Of a stretch of DNA of 21,904 bases, positions 6,675-14,278 are shown one piece after another. A program made the translations under genes and the position numbers. Each line of letters opens with the position of its first letter. Position 1 is the first letter of the stretch. The notes under the pieces were generated by a model. It did not search any database, was not told the DNA's origin, and saw only the letters and a list, made by a program, of their open reading frames with translations. The DNA is from DATBWZ01 sp036514535 (lineage in GTDB: Bacteria > JAMCPX01 > DATBWZ01). Location of the stretch: NCBI GenBank assembly GCA_036514535.1, contig DATBWZ010000125.1:1-21904 (forward strand), written 5' to 3'.

Positions 6675-7847
6675 TTAAATAATCCCTTTTTCTCTAAACC
6701 CGGCTATATCATTCTCATTATACCCTATCCTCTTGAGAATTTCCTCTGTATGCTCGCCATGCGCCGGAGCGGGATTATACCTGGCTTCAGCAATGCCAGT
6801 TCCCCGCACAGGTGTCCTTACCTGCACGGATTCACTGCCGTTTTTAAGCCTGATTTTTTTGATAATACCGCGATGCCGGACATGGGGATCATTCTCAATT
6901 TCATCCAGTTCATAAACGGGTTCGCAGCATACATCCTTATCCCCAAACAATTCTATCCACTCATTTCTCGTTTTTTGGGAAAATATTTCCTGGAGTTCCT
7001 TCTTTACAAATGGTTGTTCATCATAAATAAACTGCTTGTTGAGAAGATCCTCCCTGCCAAGGAGACTAAGAAGGTTTGTCCAGAATTTGGGCTCAAGGGC
7101 GCCGACAGAAATAAATTTCCCATCCTTCGTTTTGTAAACAGTAAAGCAGGCAAGTCCGCCTGTTAGGGTCTCACCTCCCCGCCTGAAGGGCGCGCCCCTG
7201 CCGTAAACCTCGGCAATATGGTGCATGAGGAATACGATTGATCCATCCATCATGGAAACATCCAGAAACTGCCCCTTTCCTGTCTTTTCCCTCTGATAAA
7301 GCGCGGTTAATATCGTAACCATGCCAAGCAATCCGCCACCGCCTATGTCCGCAATAGGAACACCAGGCACATGCGGGGCTCCGCCATTTACTCCGTTTGT
7401 GCCAAGCAAACCGGCAACGGATATGTAGTTAATATCATGTCCTGCTCTGTCCCGGTACGGCCCGTCCTGACCATAGCCAGTTATAGCACAGTAGATAAGG
7501 CGCGGATTATCTTTCATAAGGCTGGCATAACCAACACCGAGTCTGTCCATTGTTCCAGGCCTGAACCCCTCAACTGCTAAATCACAATTTTTAGCTAATC
7601 TCCTGAATATTTCTTTTCCGGCATCGTTTTTCAGATCAAGTTTAATACTTTTCTTGTTCCTGTTCAGCGCATGATAAATAGCGCTGTTGTCGTCAAGGAG
7701 CGGGGGAAGCCACCGTATATAATCGCCAGTGCCAGTATCCTCAATTTTGATAACCTCAGCACCGAGGTCGGCAAGAAAAAGCGTGCATAATGGCCCGGGC
7801 AGTAGACGTGTCAAATCAAGAACAACTATATTTTTCAGCGGAGTCAT
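6675..7847 (-). CDS. Family III CoA-transferase / alpha-methylacyl-CoA racemase-like (CaiB/BaiF)
   Basis: A 390-residue CaiB/BaiF protein. The N-terminus MTPLKNIVVLDLTRLLPGP is typical, so I place the start at ATG 7847 rather than 7877, which lies inside the terminator hairpin. GHDINY at ~136-141 supplies the key Asp: the acyl carrier in family III transferases and the base in 2-methylacyl-CoA racemases, where it is preceded by His as here. The segment DIGGGGLLGM and the small C-terminal domain ending HGEHTEEIL...GY..ENDIAGFREKGII are also typical. It either moves CoA between carboxylic acids or epimerises branched acyl-CoA; HDINY and SCP2 nearby lean toward racemase, without proof. No clear ribosome site precedes 7847. 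The stop abuts the SDR start. Confidence 0.92.
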   Translation of the reverse strand: MTPLKNIVVLDLTRLLPGPLCTLFLADLGAEVIKIEDTGTGDYIRWLPPLLDDNSAIYHALNRNKKSIKLDLKNDAGKEIFRRLAKNCDLAVEGFRPGTMDRLGVGYASLMKDNPRLIYCAITGYGQDGPYRDRAGHDINYISVAGLLGTNGVNGGAPHVPGVPIADIGGGGLLGMVTILTALYQREKTGKGQFLDVSMMDGSIVFLMHHIAEVYGRGAPFRRGGETLTGGLACFTVYKTKDGKFISVGALEPKFWTNLLSLLGREDLLNKQFIYDEQPFVKKELQEIFSQKTRNEWIELFGDKDVCCEPVYELDEIENDPHVRHRGIIKKIRLKNGSESVQVRTPVRGTGIAEARYNPAPAHGEHTEEILKRIGYNENDIAGFREKGII

Positions 7848-7859
7848 TAAATTAAGAGT

Positions 7860-7888
7860 AATAAAAAGAGGGGGCATTATCTCCCCCT
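7860..7888 (-). terminator. Intrinsic terminator downstream of the SCP2 gene
   Basis: On the minus strand AGGGGG (7888-7883), an 8-base loop and CCCCCT (7874-7869) form a 6-base stem with five G-C pairs, followed by TCTTTTTATTA. This is a standard Rho-independent terminator 15 bases after the SCP2 stop and 13 bases before the CoA-transferase start. It would make the SCP2 mRNA largely monocistronic, with read-through or a separate promoter feeding the downstream genes. Confidence 0.75.
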
Positions 7889-7902
7889 ATAACAGTGTAT
7901 CC

Positions 7903-8244
7903 TTAAACCTTTCCGAGAACCTGTTGCAATTTCATTGCAAGGCTCATATCTCCTTTGATCTTTAGTTTCCCGCTCATGAATGCCATTTGCGGGTTCAATT
8001 TGCCGGTAAGCATATTGATAAAATTCTCGTCGCTTATTGAAATAGTGCAACGAGCAGCTGGATCCGCGCCAGAAGTCACACCAATGCCAGACTGAGTTAG
8101 GTTAACAACCCAGGTTCCGCCATCAGGTCCGCTGACATCAAACTGATAAACAGAGTTAATCTTTGCTGCTTCTTCAGGCTCATCCTTGAGTCTCTTTGCT
8201 ATCTTCTCTTCAAAAATCTGCTTTGGTGTTAATCCGTTTGCCAT
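7903..8244 (-). CDS. SCP2 sterol-carrier-domain protein
   Basis: A 113-residue protein consisting of one SCP-2 sterol-transfer domain, a hydrophobic tunnel fold that binds fatty acyl-CoA and related lipids. Typical features are the central YQFDVSGPDGGTWVVNLTQSGIGV strands, CTISISDENFINMLTGKLNPQMAFMSGKLKIKGD, and a hydrophobic C-terminal helix (MSLAMKLQQVLGKV). It has no signal peptide, so it is likely a soluble acyl-CoA carrier or chaperone. The ATG is preceded by a G-rich ribosome site (GGGGGGTG). The upstream region holds a TTGACA promoter element followed by an operator shared with tetR, so repression by the TetR protein is likely. Its own terminator follows. Confidence 0.93.
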   Translation of the reverse strand: MANGLTPKQIFEEKIAKRLKDEPEEAAKINSVYQFDVSGPDGGTWVVNLTQSGIGVTSGADPAARCTISISDENFINMLTGKLNPQMAFMSGKLKIKGDMSLAMKLQQVLGKV

Positions 8245-8265
8245 ATTTTCACCCCCCCTTTTTAA

Positions 8266-8283
8266 TGAATGACTATTCAGTCA
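8266..8283. promoter_or_regulatory. FadR-box-like operator before the SCP2 gene
   Basis: TGAATGACTATTCAGTCA contains two overlapping inverted repeats, TGAAT-GACT-ATTCA and TGACT-ATTC-AGTCA. It matches the Bacillus subtilis FadR consensus as I recall it (TGAATGA.TA.TCATTCA) at all but one fixed position. The minus-strand core also matches the tetR operator at 15 of 17 bases. It lies just downstream of the predicted SCP2 transcription start, suited to repression. Confidence 0.72.
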
Positions 8284-8291
8284 ACGGTTCA

Positions 8292-8319
8292 TCTTTACAC
8301 AGAGCGATTTTTTTGTCAA
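8292..8319 (-). promoter_or_regulatory. Sigma-70-type promoter for the SCP2 gene
   Basis: On the minus strand TTGACA (8319-8314) is a perfect -35 hexamer. A 16-base spacer leads to TAAAGA (8297-8292), a weak -10. Transcription would begin near 8285, immediately before the operator. The weak -10 is the doubtful part. Confidence 0.5.
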
Positions 8320-8365
8320 GGACAATTGTTACATTCAAACAAAGAATCCCCTATTAAAGAAAATT

Positions 8366-8845
8366 ATGGAAAAAAATATTAGATGGTATATAATATTTTT
8401 TATGATTCTGATGAAATGGGACCCATTCCGTGATCTTATCCTTCTCCGGGATCGGGTTAACAAGTTATTTGAAGAAAGCCTTTCTAAGGTTGACCTGCGT
8501 GATGCCGCACTAAGCTTCGGGGCATGGTTACCAGCAGTGGATATATTTGAAACCCGGGACACTATAGTGGTGAAGGTTGAAGTTCCCGGAATGGATAAGA
8601 ATGAATTTTTTGTTTCCATTAAAAATAACAATCTCATAATTAAGGGCGAAAGGGGTATTAAAAAGGGGAAAAAAGAAGAACATTATTCCCGCGCTGAAAG
8701 AGCCTATGGGCCGTTTCAGAGAATATTTAGCCTTCCCTGTGAGGTTGAACAGTCCAACCTGGAGGCAAAATACTCAAATGGCATCATTGAACTTGTTTTA
8801 AAAAAATCGGAGAAGGCAAAACCAAGGCAGATAAAGGTAGAGTAG
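8366..8845 (+). CDS. Small heat shock protein, Hsp20/alpha-crystallin family
   Basis: A 159-residue (or shorter) ATP-independent holdase that binds unfolding proteins as large oligomers. The N-terminal WDPFRDLILLRDRVNKLFEE is the classic sHSP opening. The alpha-crystallin domain spans ~54-147 (PAVDIFET.D..VVKVEVPGMDKNEF, ERAYGPFQRIFSLP, then YSNGIIELVLKK). The C-terminal RQIKVE supplies the I-x-V oligomerisation motif. The start is uncertain: ATG 8366 gives extra hydrophobic residues, whereas ATG 8402 or 8411 gives the family-like MILMKWDPF or MKWDPF. No start has a strong ribosome site. TATAAT (8389-8394) ends 7 bases before ATG 8402, which would make that mRNA leaderless. A CCCCTATTA (8348-8356) upstream weakly resembles a heat-shock -10. 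It is followed after 6 bases by the RDD gene. Confidence 0.93.
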   Translation: MEKNIRWYIIFFMILMKWDPFRDLILLRDRVNKLFEESLSKVDLRDAALSFGAWLPAVDIFETRDTIVVKVEVPGMDKNEFFVSIKNNNLIIKGERGIKKGKKEEHYSRAERAYGPFQRIFSLPCEVEQSNLEAKYSNGIIELVLKKSEKAKPRQIKVE

Positions 8846-8851
8846 CCAATC

Positions 8852-9715
8852 ATGCTTAAATGCCCTGAGTGTGGCTATCTCAGTTTTGAAGATGAAAAGA
8901 GTTGTCCGAAGTGCGGTATACAACTCTCCATGCCAGAACAGGGAGAGGAGACGAACGCATTTCTTCAGCCTCCCATTGAACTGCTGAATGAAAAAGAAAA
9001 ACAAGAATTCTCTGATGAACCACCTGTCGAAATTCCGGCAAGCAAACCCGCACATTCTGTAGTTGAGCCAACCAGAATAAATGAAGAAGCGCCAGCAATT
9101 GCACCGGAGCAGAATAGTGTTCCGGTGGAGACAGAAACCCGGACTGCCCAGCAGGACCTGCCGATAAGAGATCAAATCACTCCTGAAGGCATACAGAAAG
9201 AATTACATACTAAAAAAGAACGACTGTTTTCATTTGGTGATGAAAAAAACAATTTTAAGAAAAAATTTCTAAAAACAACACAAAGAGATGATTATCTTTT
9301 CTTTTTTTACAGGTTCTCAGGATTCATAATTGACAATGTAATAACAGTTTTTTTAACCTCTCTGTTTATATATATTTCTCTCCTTATTTCAAGGCGGAAC
9401 TTTCCTTCAATGGCAGATTTAGTTAACGGAACAATACTGCCTTCTTATCTTCTTTTTATCCTGATCCATTTGTACTATCACACATTTTTTCTCACTATCA
9501 CCGGGCAAACCCCTGGAAAAGCCCTGACTGGACTGAAGGTTGTTGGACCAGGAGGATTGAAACTTGAATGGCATGAGGCGTTCATCAGGTCCCTGGGGTA
9601 TTTTTTGTCCATAGCTCCGGCAGGGGCGGGGTTTTTATGGTCGCTGCTCAACCCCCGTAACGAAACATGGCATGACAAACTCTCCGGAAGCAGGGTAATC
9701 AAAACAGTGCGTTAA
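8852..9715 (+). CDS. Zinc-ribbon protein with C-terminal RDD membrane domain
   Basis: A 287-residue protein. Residues 4-22 form a zinc ribbon (CPECG...SCPKCG, four Cys). A ~110-residue acidic, Pro/Glu-rich, probably disordered linker follows. From ~145 comes an RDD domain with about three membrane helices (IIDNVITVFLTSLFIYISLLI, LPSYLLFILIHLYYHTFFLTI, LGYFLSIAPAGAGFLWSLL). RDD hallmarks are RFSGFIIDN, TGQTPGKALTGLKVV and the final NPRNETWHDKLSGSRVI. RDD proteins are poorly characterised membrane proteins, some linked to ion transport. The cytosolic zinc ribbon may bind protein or nucleic acid. The gene follows hsp20 by 6 bases, so the two are probably cotranscribed. It converges on the next gene with only 5 bases between and no terminator visible. 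Confidence 0.88.
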   Translation: MLKCPECGYLSFEDEKSCPKCGIQLSMPEQGEETNAFLQPPIELLNEKEKQEFSDEPPVEIPASKPAHSVVEPTRINEEAPAIAPEQNSVPVETETRTAQQDLPIRDQITPEGIQKELHTKKERLFSFGDEKNNFKKKFLKTTQRDDYLFFFYRFSGFIIDNVITVFLTSLFIYISLLISRRNFPSMADLVNGTILPSYLLFILIHLYYHTFFLTITGQTPGKALTGLKVVGPGGLKLEWHEAFIRSLGYFLSIAPAGAGFLWSLLNPRNETWHDKLSGSRVIKTVR

Positions 9716-9720
9716 TCTTA

Positions 9721-11124
9721 CTAAACCTGCTCTTTTCTGAATTCCGCGGGATCCAGTCCGGTCTTTCTCAGTAATTTCCTGAAATTGCTCGGATCCATAC
9801 CTATTTCTTTTGCCGCTGTTGAGACATCCCCGTCAAATTTTATTAGCAGCGCTTTTATATATTTTTTATGGAAATTGTCAAACGCCCTGTTCTTCGCCTC
9901 TTTATAAGGAAGAAGCGTATCCTGCGGCAAACCTTCCGAAGATCCTGTCTCGGTTTTCTCAATTAGCAGGTGCTCTGGTTTAATCACCTCATCCTGACAG
10001 AGAATAACACTGCGCTCAATAGCATTCTCAAATTCACGCACATTTCCGGGCCAGGAATAAGAGAGTATCAGCCGCAGCGCCTGCGGGGAGAACCTGGAGA
10101 CTTTCCTTCCCGCCTTGTCCGAGTATATCTTCAAAAAATGCTGGGCGAGCAGGGGAATATCTTCAGTGCGCTCCCGCAGGGGAGGTATAGTTACTGATAT
10201 AACATTAAGCCTATAGTAAAGGTCTTCCCTGAAGACTCCTTCTTTTATAGCCTGTTTCAGATCCCTATTAGTTGCCGCAATTATTCTGACATTTACTTTT
10301 ATCATTTCATTGCTGCCAACCCGTCTCATCTCTCCTTCCTGAAGCACTCTGAGAAGTTTTACTTGAATTGAAGGAGGAACCTCTCCTATTTCATCAAGAA
10401 ATGCCGTGCCGCCATTTGCCATCTCAAAAAGCCCCTCTTTTTTCTGAATAGCGCCTGTAAATGCGCCCCTTTCGTGCCCGAATAGTTCGCTCTCAATAAG
10501 GGTTTCCGTAAGGGCCGCACAGTTTATTGCAACAAAAGAATCCTGCCTGCGCTTACTGTGATAGTGGATCGCCTTCGCAAAAAGCTCCTTTCCGGTCCCG
10601 CTCTCCCCCTGCACAAGTATGCTTGAATCACTCTGGGAGATAACCTCCCCAAGTTTGAACAACCCCAGCATCTTTGGGCTTTTGCCTATAAGACTGCCAA
10701 AATTGAACTTCTGTTCTAAATTCTGTTCAAGTTCCTTTGTCTTTTTTATCAACATTCTTCTTTCAATTGCCTTCTTAACCGTGAGGGATAGTATTTCAAT
10801 GGTCTCAAAGGGTTTTGTAATATAATCATACGCTCCCAATTTTACAGCGCTCACAGCGGATTCAATGGTACCATACGCTGTCATTACAATTACCTCTATA
10901 TCAGGATTGCCAGCCTTGATGAATTTTAACAGATCAATCCCGTTTGTATCCGGAAGCCTCAGGTCAGAAAGAACTACATCCACATCCTCATTCTTCAGGA
11001 TCAGCAGTCCCGTCTCACCGCTTGTTCCTGACATAACCATATAGCCTTCTGCCTTTAGAACCCGTTCACAGGTGGCAATTACTGACGGATCATCGTCAAT
11101 TATAAGTATCCTTTTCTCAGACAT
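9721..11124 (-). CDS. NtrC-family sigma-54-dependent response regulator (relay cluster)
   Basis: A 467-residue regulator, starting at ATG 11124 with GGGGTAGG upstream; longer in-frame sequence overlaps the kinase gene and is not family-like. The receiver domain (1-120) has the acidic pocket DDD at 10-12, phospho-acceptor Asp ~54 (LSDLRLP), Thr in VMTAYG and Lys ~104 (TKPFE). The AAA+ domain (~142-380) has Walker A GESGTGKE (~173-180), the GAFTGA sigma-54 contact loop (~220-225), Walker B FLDEIGE and the arginine-finger region FREDLYYRLNV. The C-terminus is a Fis-type HTH (DVSTAAKEIGMDPSNFRKLLRK). It is the last gene of the five-gene signalling set, 4 bases after the kinase stop. It should drive sigma-54 promoters, and candidates occur at 16548 and 20461. 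Confidence 0.96.
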   Translation of the reverse strand: MSEKRILIIDDDPSVIATCERVLKAEGYMVMSGTSGETGLLILKNEDVDVVLSDLRLPDTNGIDLLKFIKAGNPDIEVIVMTAYGTIESAVSAVKLGAYDYITKPFETIEILSLTVKKAIERRMLIKKTKELEQNLEQKFNFGSLIGKSPKMLGLFKLGEVISQSDSSILVQGESGTGKELFAKAIHYHSKRRQDSFVAINCAALTETLIESELFGHERGAFTGAIQKKEGLFEMANGGTAFLDEIGEVPPSIQVKLLRVLQEGEMRRVGSNEMIKVNVRIIAATNRDLKQAIKEGVFREDLYYRLNVISVTIPPLRERTEDIPLLAQHFLKIYSDKAGRKVSRFSPQALRLILSYSWPGNVREFENAIERSVILCQDEVIKPEHLLIEKTETGSSEGLPQDTLLPYKEAKNRAFDNFHKKYIKALLIKFDGDVSTAAKEIGMDPSNFRKLLRKTGLDPAEFRKEQV

Positions 11125-11128
11125 TTGC

Positions 11129-12307
11129 CTACCCCCTTGTAGAAAAACTAATGGTGAAAGTTGTTCCTGTTTTGCCATCACTGGATATCTTAATATCTCC
11201 ACCATGTTCCTCTATAATATTTTTAACAATACAAAGTCCCAGACCTGTTCCATCCTTTTTCGTTGTAAAAAAAGGACTGAAAACCTTATCCTTGATCTCC
11301 GGCGGTATTCCGCACCCATTATCAGAAAACTGAACTATTACACTGCCATTGCCGTTTTTGTTGCTTATCTGAATAAGTCCTCCATCTTTCATGGCTTCCA
11401 TGGAGTTTCTTATAAGGTTCAGAAATACTTGCATTAAATTGTTAAAATTGCCTTTTACAGGAATAGTATCGGCCACATCAATCTCTATCGCCTGCCTGCG
11501 CTTGGCAAGGACAGGCTTCATCATGTTTATAGCATTTATTATAACATCTTTAATGTCCAAAAGCGATTTCTCATTATTCATAGATGAGCTTGAAAATTTA
11601 AGATACCTGTTTATGATATCCTTGCACCTTAATGCTGCTGTCTCAACATCTTTCACATCAGCGTAAATCTGACTGTTCTTATCAAGGCTCTTAGAAATAA
11701 ATTCAGTCAAGGCAAGTATGGCTGTAAGCGGGTTTTTAAGTTCATGGGCAACAACGCTCGTCATGAACCCCAGGATGGATAATTTATCCATCTGGACCAA
11801 TCTTTCTTTTAAATCAATCCATTCCCTGGTTTTTTCTTCTACAACCTCAATCAACCTTTCGTTTAATTTTTTCAATTCCCTGTTCTGTTCGGTGTTTAAC
11901 TCAAACAAAAGACGGTTTTCTTGAAGAAGTTTTCCCTGTTCAAAAGCCGCATTTATTGCTTCTTTTAATTCCGAATCCTTCCACGGCTTTAGAATTATCC
12001 TGAAAACTCCAGCCCCGTTAACGGCATGCTGCATCATTTCAAGATCAGGGTACCCTGTAATAATAATTCTATATGTTTCAGGGTATTTATCTTTTATAAG
12101 TTGAAGCAGGGTTATTCCGTCAACCTCATCCATCCTGTAGTCCGTCACGATAACATCAACCGCTCCTTTTTCGGATAATATCTTCATAGCCTCTGTTGCC
12201 GAAGATGCAAAAAATGCATCAAATTCGCTGGTTCTGAATACCCTCTTAAGGGTGTTCAGGATCATTTCTTCATCATCAACAAATAAAACTCTTCCCTTTT
12301 TATCCAT
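11129..12307 (-). CDS. Receiver-histidine kinase, soluble (REC-HisKA-HATPase)
   Basis: A 392-residue cytosolic kinase with the receiver at the N-terminus. REC (~5-122): DDE at 11-13, acceptor Asp ~56 (VTDYRMDEVDG), Thr in IIITGYP and Lys-Pro-Trp at ~108-110, the KPW form seen in RpfG-like receivers. A coiled coil (~128-172) leads to HisKA with His ~188 (VVAHELKNPLTAI). The HATPase domain has the N-box LIRNSMEAM, G1 SDNGCGIP, F-box FFTTK and G2 GTGLGL. There is no transmembrane or PAS domain, so it probably receives its signal as phosphate or by protein contact. GGAG upstream of ATG 12307 overlaps the stop of the previous kinase gene. It likely phosphorylates the NtrC-type protein encoded next. 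Confidence 0.95.
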   Translation of the reverse strand: MDKKGRVLFVDDEEMILNTLKRVFRTSEFDAFFASSATEAMKILSEKGAVDVIVTDYRMDEVDGITLLQLIKDKYPETYRIIITGYPDLEMMQHAVNGAGVFRIILKPWKDSELKEAINAAFEQGKLLQENRLLFELNTEQNRELKKLNERLIEVVEEKTREWIDLKERLVQMDKLSILGFMTSVVAHELKNPLTAILALTEFISKSLDKNSQIYADVKDVETAALRCKDIINRYLKFSSSSMNNEKSLLDIKDVIINAINMMKPVLAKRRQAIEIDVADTIPVKGNFNNLMQVFLNLIRNSMEAMKDGGLIQISNKNGNGSVIVQFSDNGCGIPPEIKDKVFSPFFTTKKDGTGLGLCIVKNIIEEHGGDIKISSDGKTGTTFTISFSTRG

Positions 12308-12310
12308 AGA

Positions 12311-14275
12311 TCACTCCTTTTTAAGATATAGTGGCAGCCTTATACTAATTTTTGTGCCTTCATTTACGCTGCTCTCTACCCAAATTCTGCCTGAATGCAT
12401 ATTCACTACTGCATAAATATTCGTAAGCCCTAGACCAAATTTACCCGGGACATTTTTTTTTGTATAAAAAGGTTCAAATATGTGTTTCAATTCTTCATCT
12501 GCCATTCCTGTCCCATTATCTTGAATCTCAATTAAGGCATGTCCCTCATCCTGACTTACTGTTATGCCTATCTCCCCCTCTATCCCGCATGCTTCTACAG
12601 CGTTAAGCAGAACATCCACAAAGGCATTTAAAAGTCTTTCGGAAACACATCTCACAACAGGCGCTGATTGATAATTTGGAATTATTTTTATCTTATGTGT
12701 CATGTTCTCAACGTTCAGAATCCCTATGGCTTTATCAATAAGAGCCGGCACGCTGGATTCTGTCCATAGATTATCCTTATCCTCTTTCAGTTTTCGCAGA
12801 ACTTTTATAAAATTGGAAATGCGATTGCCTGCCACAGAACATTCGGATATTACATTTTTTATTTCCTCTTTTATCCCCGCACTATTTTGCATCATAGAAC
12901 CTTGTGGTTCATTGTCAGAAATAACTTCTGTAATATTGTTTATATTTTCCTCAAGAATATGAAAATTCCCCATAAGAACAGCGAGTGGGTTATTCATCTG
13001 ATGGGCAATCTCCCCAACCCATTTCATAAAGGCATTAATCTGGGATATCTTCATCATCTCATTCTGGAGTTTTACAGCAGAAGTCACATCCCTTATTGTA
13101 AGTACGGATTTGGAGAATTTTCCGTCTGGCTGAAATACAGGAGAGGAACTTATGGAAAAATTCCTGATATTTCCGTCAGGGTGGTTATATCTCACCTGGA
13201 GATTAGCCAGTGTCTTGCCAACGAGGATCATTTCAAGATGCTGTTTATCAATCGCAGAACCAAAAATATCCAGCAACATCTTGCCAAGCAGGTCCGTATT
13301 TTCAAATCCGATAAGATGGATTGCGCTTCTGTTTGCTATAATCACACTGCCGCAGTTGTCAACACTTAAAATACCATCAGAGCTCCCCTGCATAGCGGTA
13401 TGAAGCATATCAATCTCTTCTATGTTTTTTACTTGGTAAAGAACCATTCCGAGATAGATCGAAAGAATATTGGCTTTTTCAACATCTTTTTTAGTAAACT
13501 TTTTTCCCGTCAACCTTGTTATATTAACAATGCCTAAGAGGTTATCACCATAAATAATTGGTAAAAGCATCGCGGATTTGATGTTTTGCCTGTTACGTCT
13601 CTTTGGGACATCATTAAACCTCTTGTCATTTCCAAGTCCGTTCTGCAAAAGAACCGGGCGCCTGTTCTCTGCAGCCCACCCTGCTATTTTCTCTCCAAGT
13701 TTTTTTTTACCGTAATGCAGAACAGTATCCGGCATCCCAACAGCAGCCTTTACTTCAAGAACATCGCTGCCAGACTCCAGAATCATAATAGAAACTCTGT
13801 CTGCTCTGAATATTTTCAGGAAAGTCTCAGATGCCCTGTTCAAAATGGTTTTCTGACTTCTTGAATCCATTGCAAGCATAATCATATCGTTCATAAAATC
13901 GCCGGCCGGCAAACTCTTTCTGAATTGCCCTGCCTGCCCAAGTGACAAGAATAAAATTATCCGTCTGAACTTTGTCCCATCAATCGGTTTTTCTTCCAAT
14001 GCAATAATTCCCTCTTTAAGAAGCCGGGGTTTATAGGATAAAAGGTCTTTTTTGATTATTCCCACTATTGAAATTTTCCTGAAATGTCTGATAAATTTTT
14101 TTGTATTCTGAATGTCACTCTCTGAATTTATATTTATAATTACACCGAATATCCCCTGGTAATTTTTTTTAAATCTTCTTTTTACAATCCATTCAAATGA
14201 CTGTTCATCCTTTATAAGCCCCTGAAGGTTTTTATCCTCTCCAACTATAAGAATTTTGGGCTTTGCTTTCAGCAT
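12311..14275 (-). CDS. Soluble histidine kinase with degenerate receiver, GAF and PAS domains
   Basis: A 654-residue cytosolic kinase. Residues ~1-115 fold like a receiver (ILIVGEDKNLQ, then GVIININ, then EEKPID), but the phospho-acceptor position is Asn/Ile-rich rather than Asp and the switch Thr is absent; only the KP pair remains, so it should be a pseudo-receiver. GAF lies at ~140-285 (SIMILESGSDVLEV...GEKIAGWAAENRRPVLL...LLPIIYGDNLLGIVNI) and PAS at ~290-400 (DGILSVDNCGSVIIANRSAIHLIGF...IRDVT). HisKA has His ~425 (GEIAHQMNNPLAV). HATPase shows LLNAVEAC, IQDNGTGM, FEPFYTKK and FGLGL. GAF and PAS are the likely sensors of small molecules or redox state. GGAG precedes ATG 14275, which lies 3 bases after the previous stop. 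Confidence 0.94.
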   Translation of the reverse strand: MLKAKPKILIVGEDKNLQGLIKDEQSFEWIVKRRFKKNYQGIFGVIININSESDIQNTKKFIRHFRKISIVGIIKKDLLSYKPRLLKEGIIALEEKPIDGTKFRRIILFLSLGQAGQFRKSLPAGDFMNDMIMLAMDSRSQKTILNRASETFLKIFRADRVSIMILESGSDVLEVKAAVGMPDTVLHYGKKKLGEKIAGWAAENRRPVLLQNGLGNDKRFNDVPKRRNRQNIKSAMLLPIIYGDNLLGIVNITRLTGKKFTKKDVEKANILSIYLGMVLYQVKNIEEIDMLHTAMQGSSDGILSVDNCGSVIIANRSAIHLIGFENTDLLGKMLLDIFGSAIDKQHLEMILVGKTLANLQVRYNHPDGNIRNFSISSSPVFQPDGKFSKSVLTIRDVTSAVKLQNEMMKISQINAFMKWVGEIAHQMNNPLAVLMGNFHILEENINNITEVISDNEPQGSMMQNSAGIKEEIKNVISECSVAGNRISNFIKVLRKLKEDKDNLWTESSVPALIDKAIGILNVENMTHKIKIIPNYQSAPVVRCVSERLLNAFVDVLLNAVEACGIEGEIGITVSQDEGHALIEIQDNGTGMADEELKHIFEPFYTKKNVPGKFGLGLTNIYAVVNMHSGRIWVESSVNEGTKISIRLPLYLKKE

Positions 14276-14278
14276 ATT

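Noticed and set aside
6279..7166. A 295-codon open frame on the plus strand
   Set aside because: It is antisense to the SDR and CoA-transferase genes, whose motifs are complete. Its translation is Cys/Pro/Phe-rich with no domain, which is typical of a shadow frame.
7848..7877. Upstream ATG at 7877 as the CoA-transferase start
   Set aside because: That ATG lies in the loop of the SCP2 terminator, and the added ten residues are not family-like. ATG 7847 gives the usual MxPLKxIxVLDLTR opening.
8326..8356. Heat-shock (sigma-32) promoter for Hsp20
   Set aside because: CCCCTATTA resembles the -10, but the -35 match (TTGTTA) is poor and the Hsp20 start is uncertain, so I did not list it as a feature.
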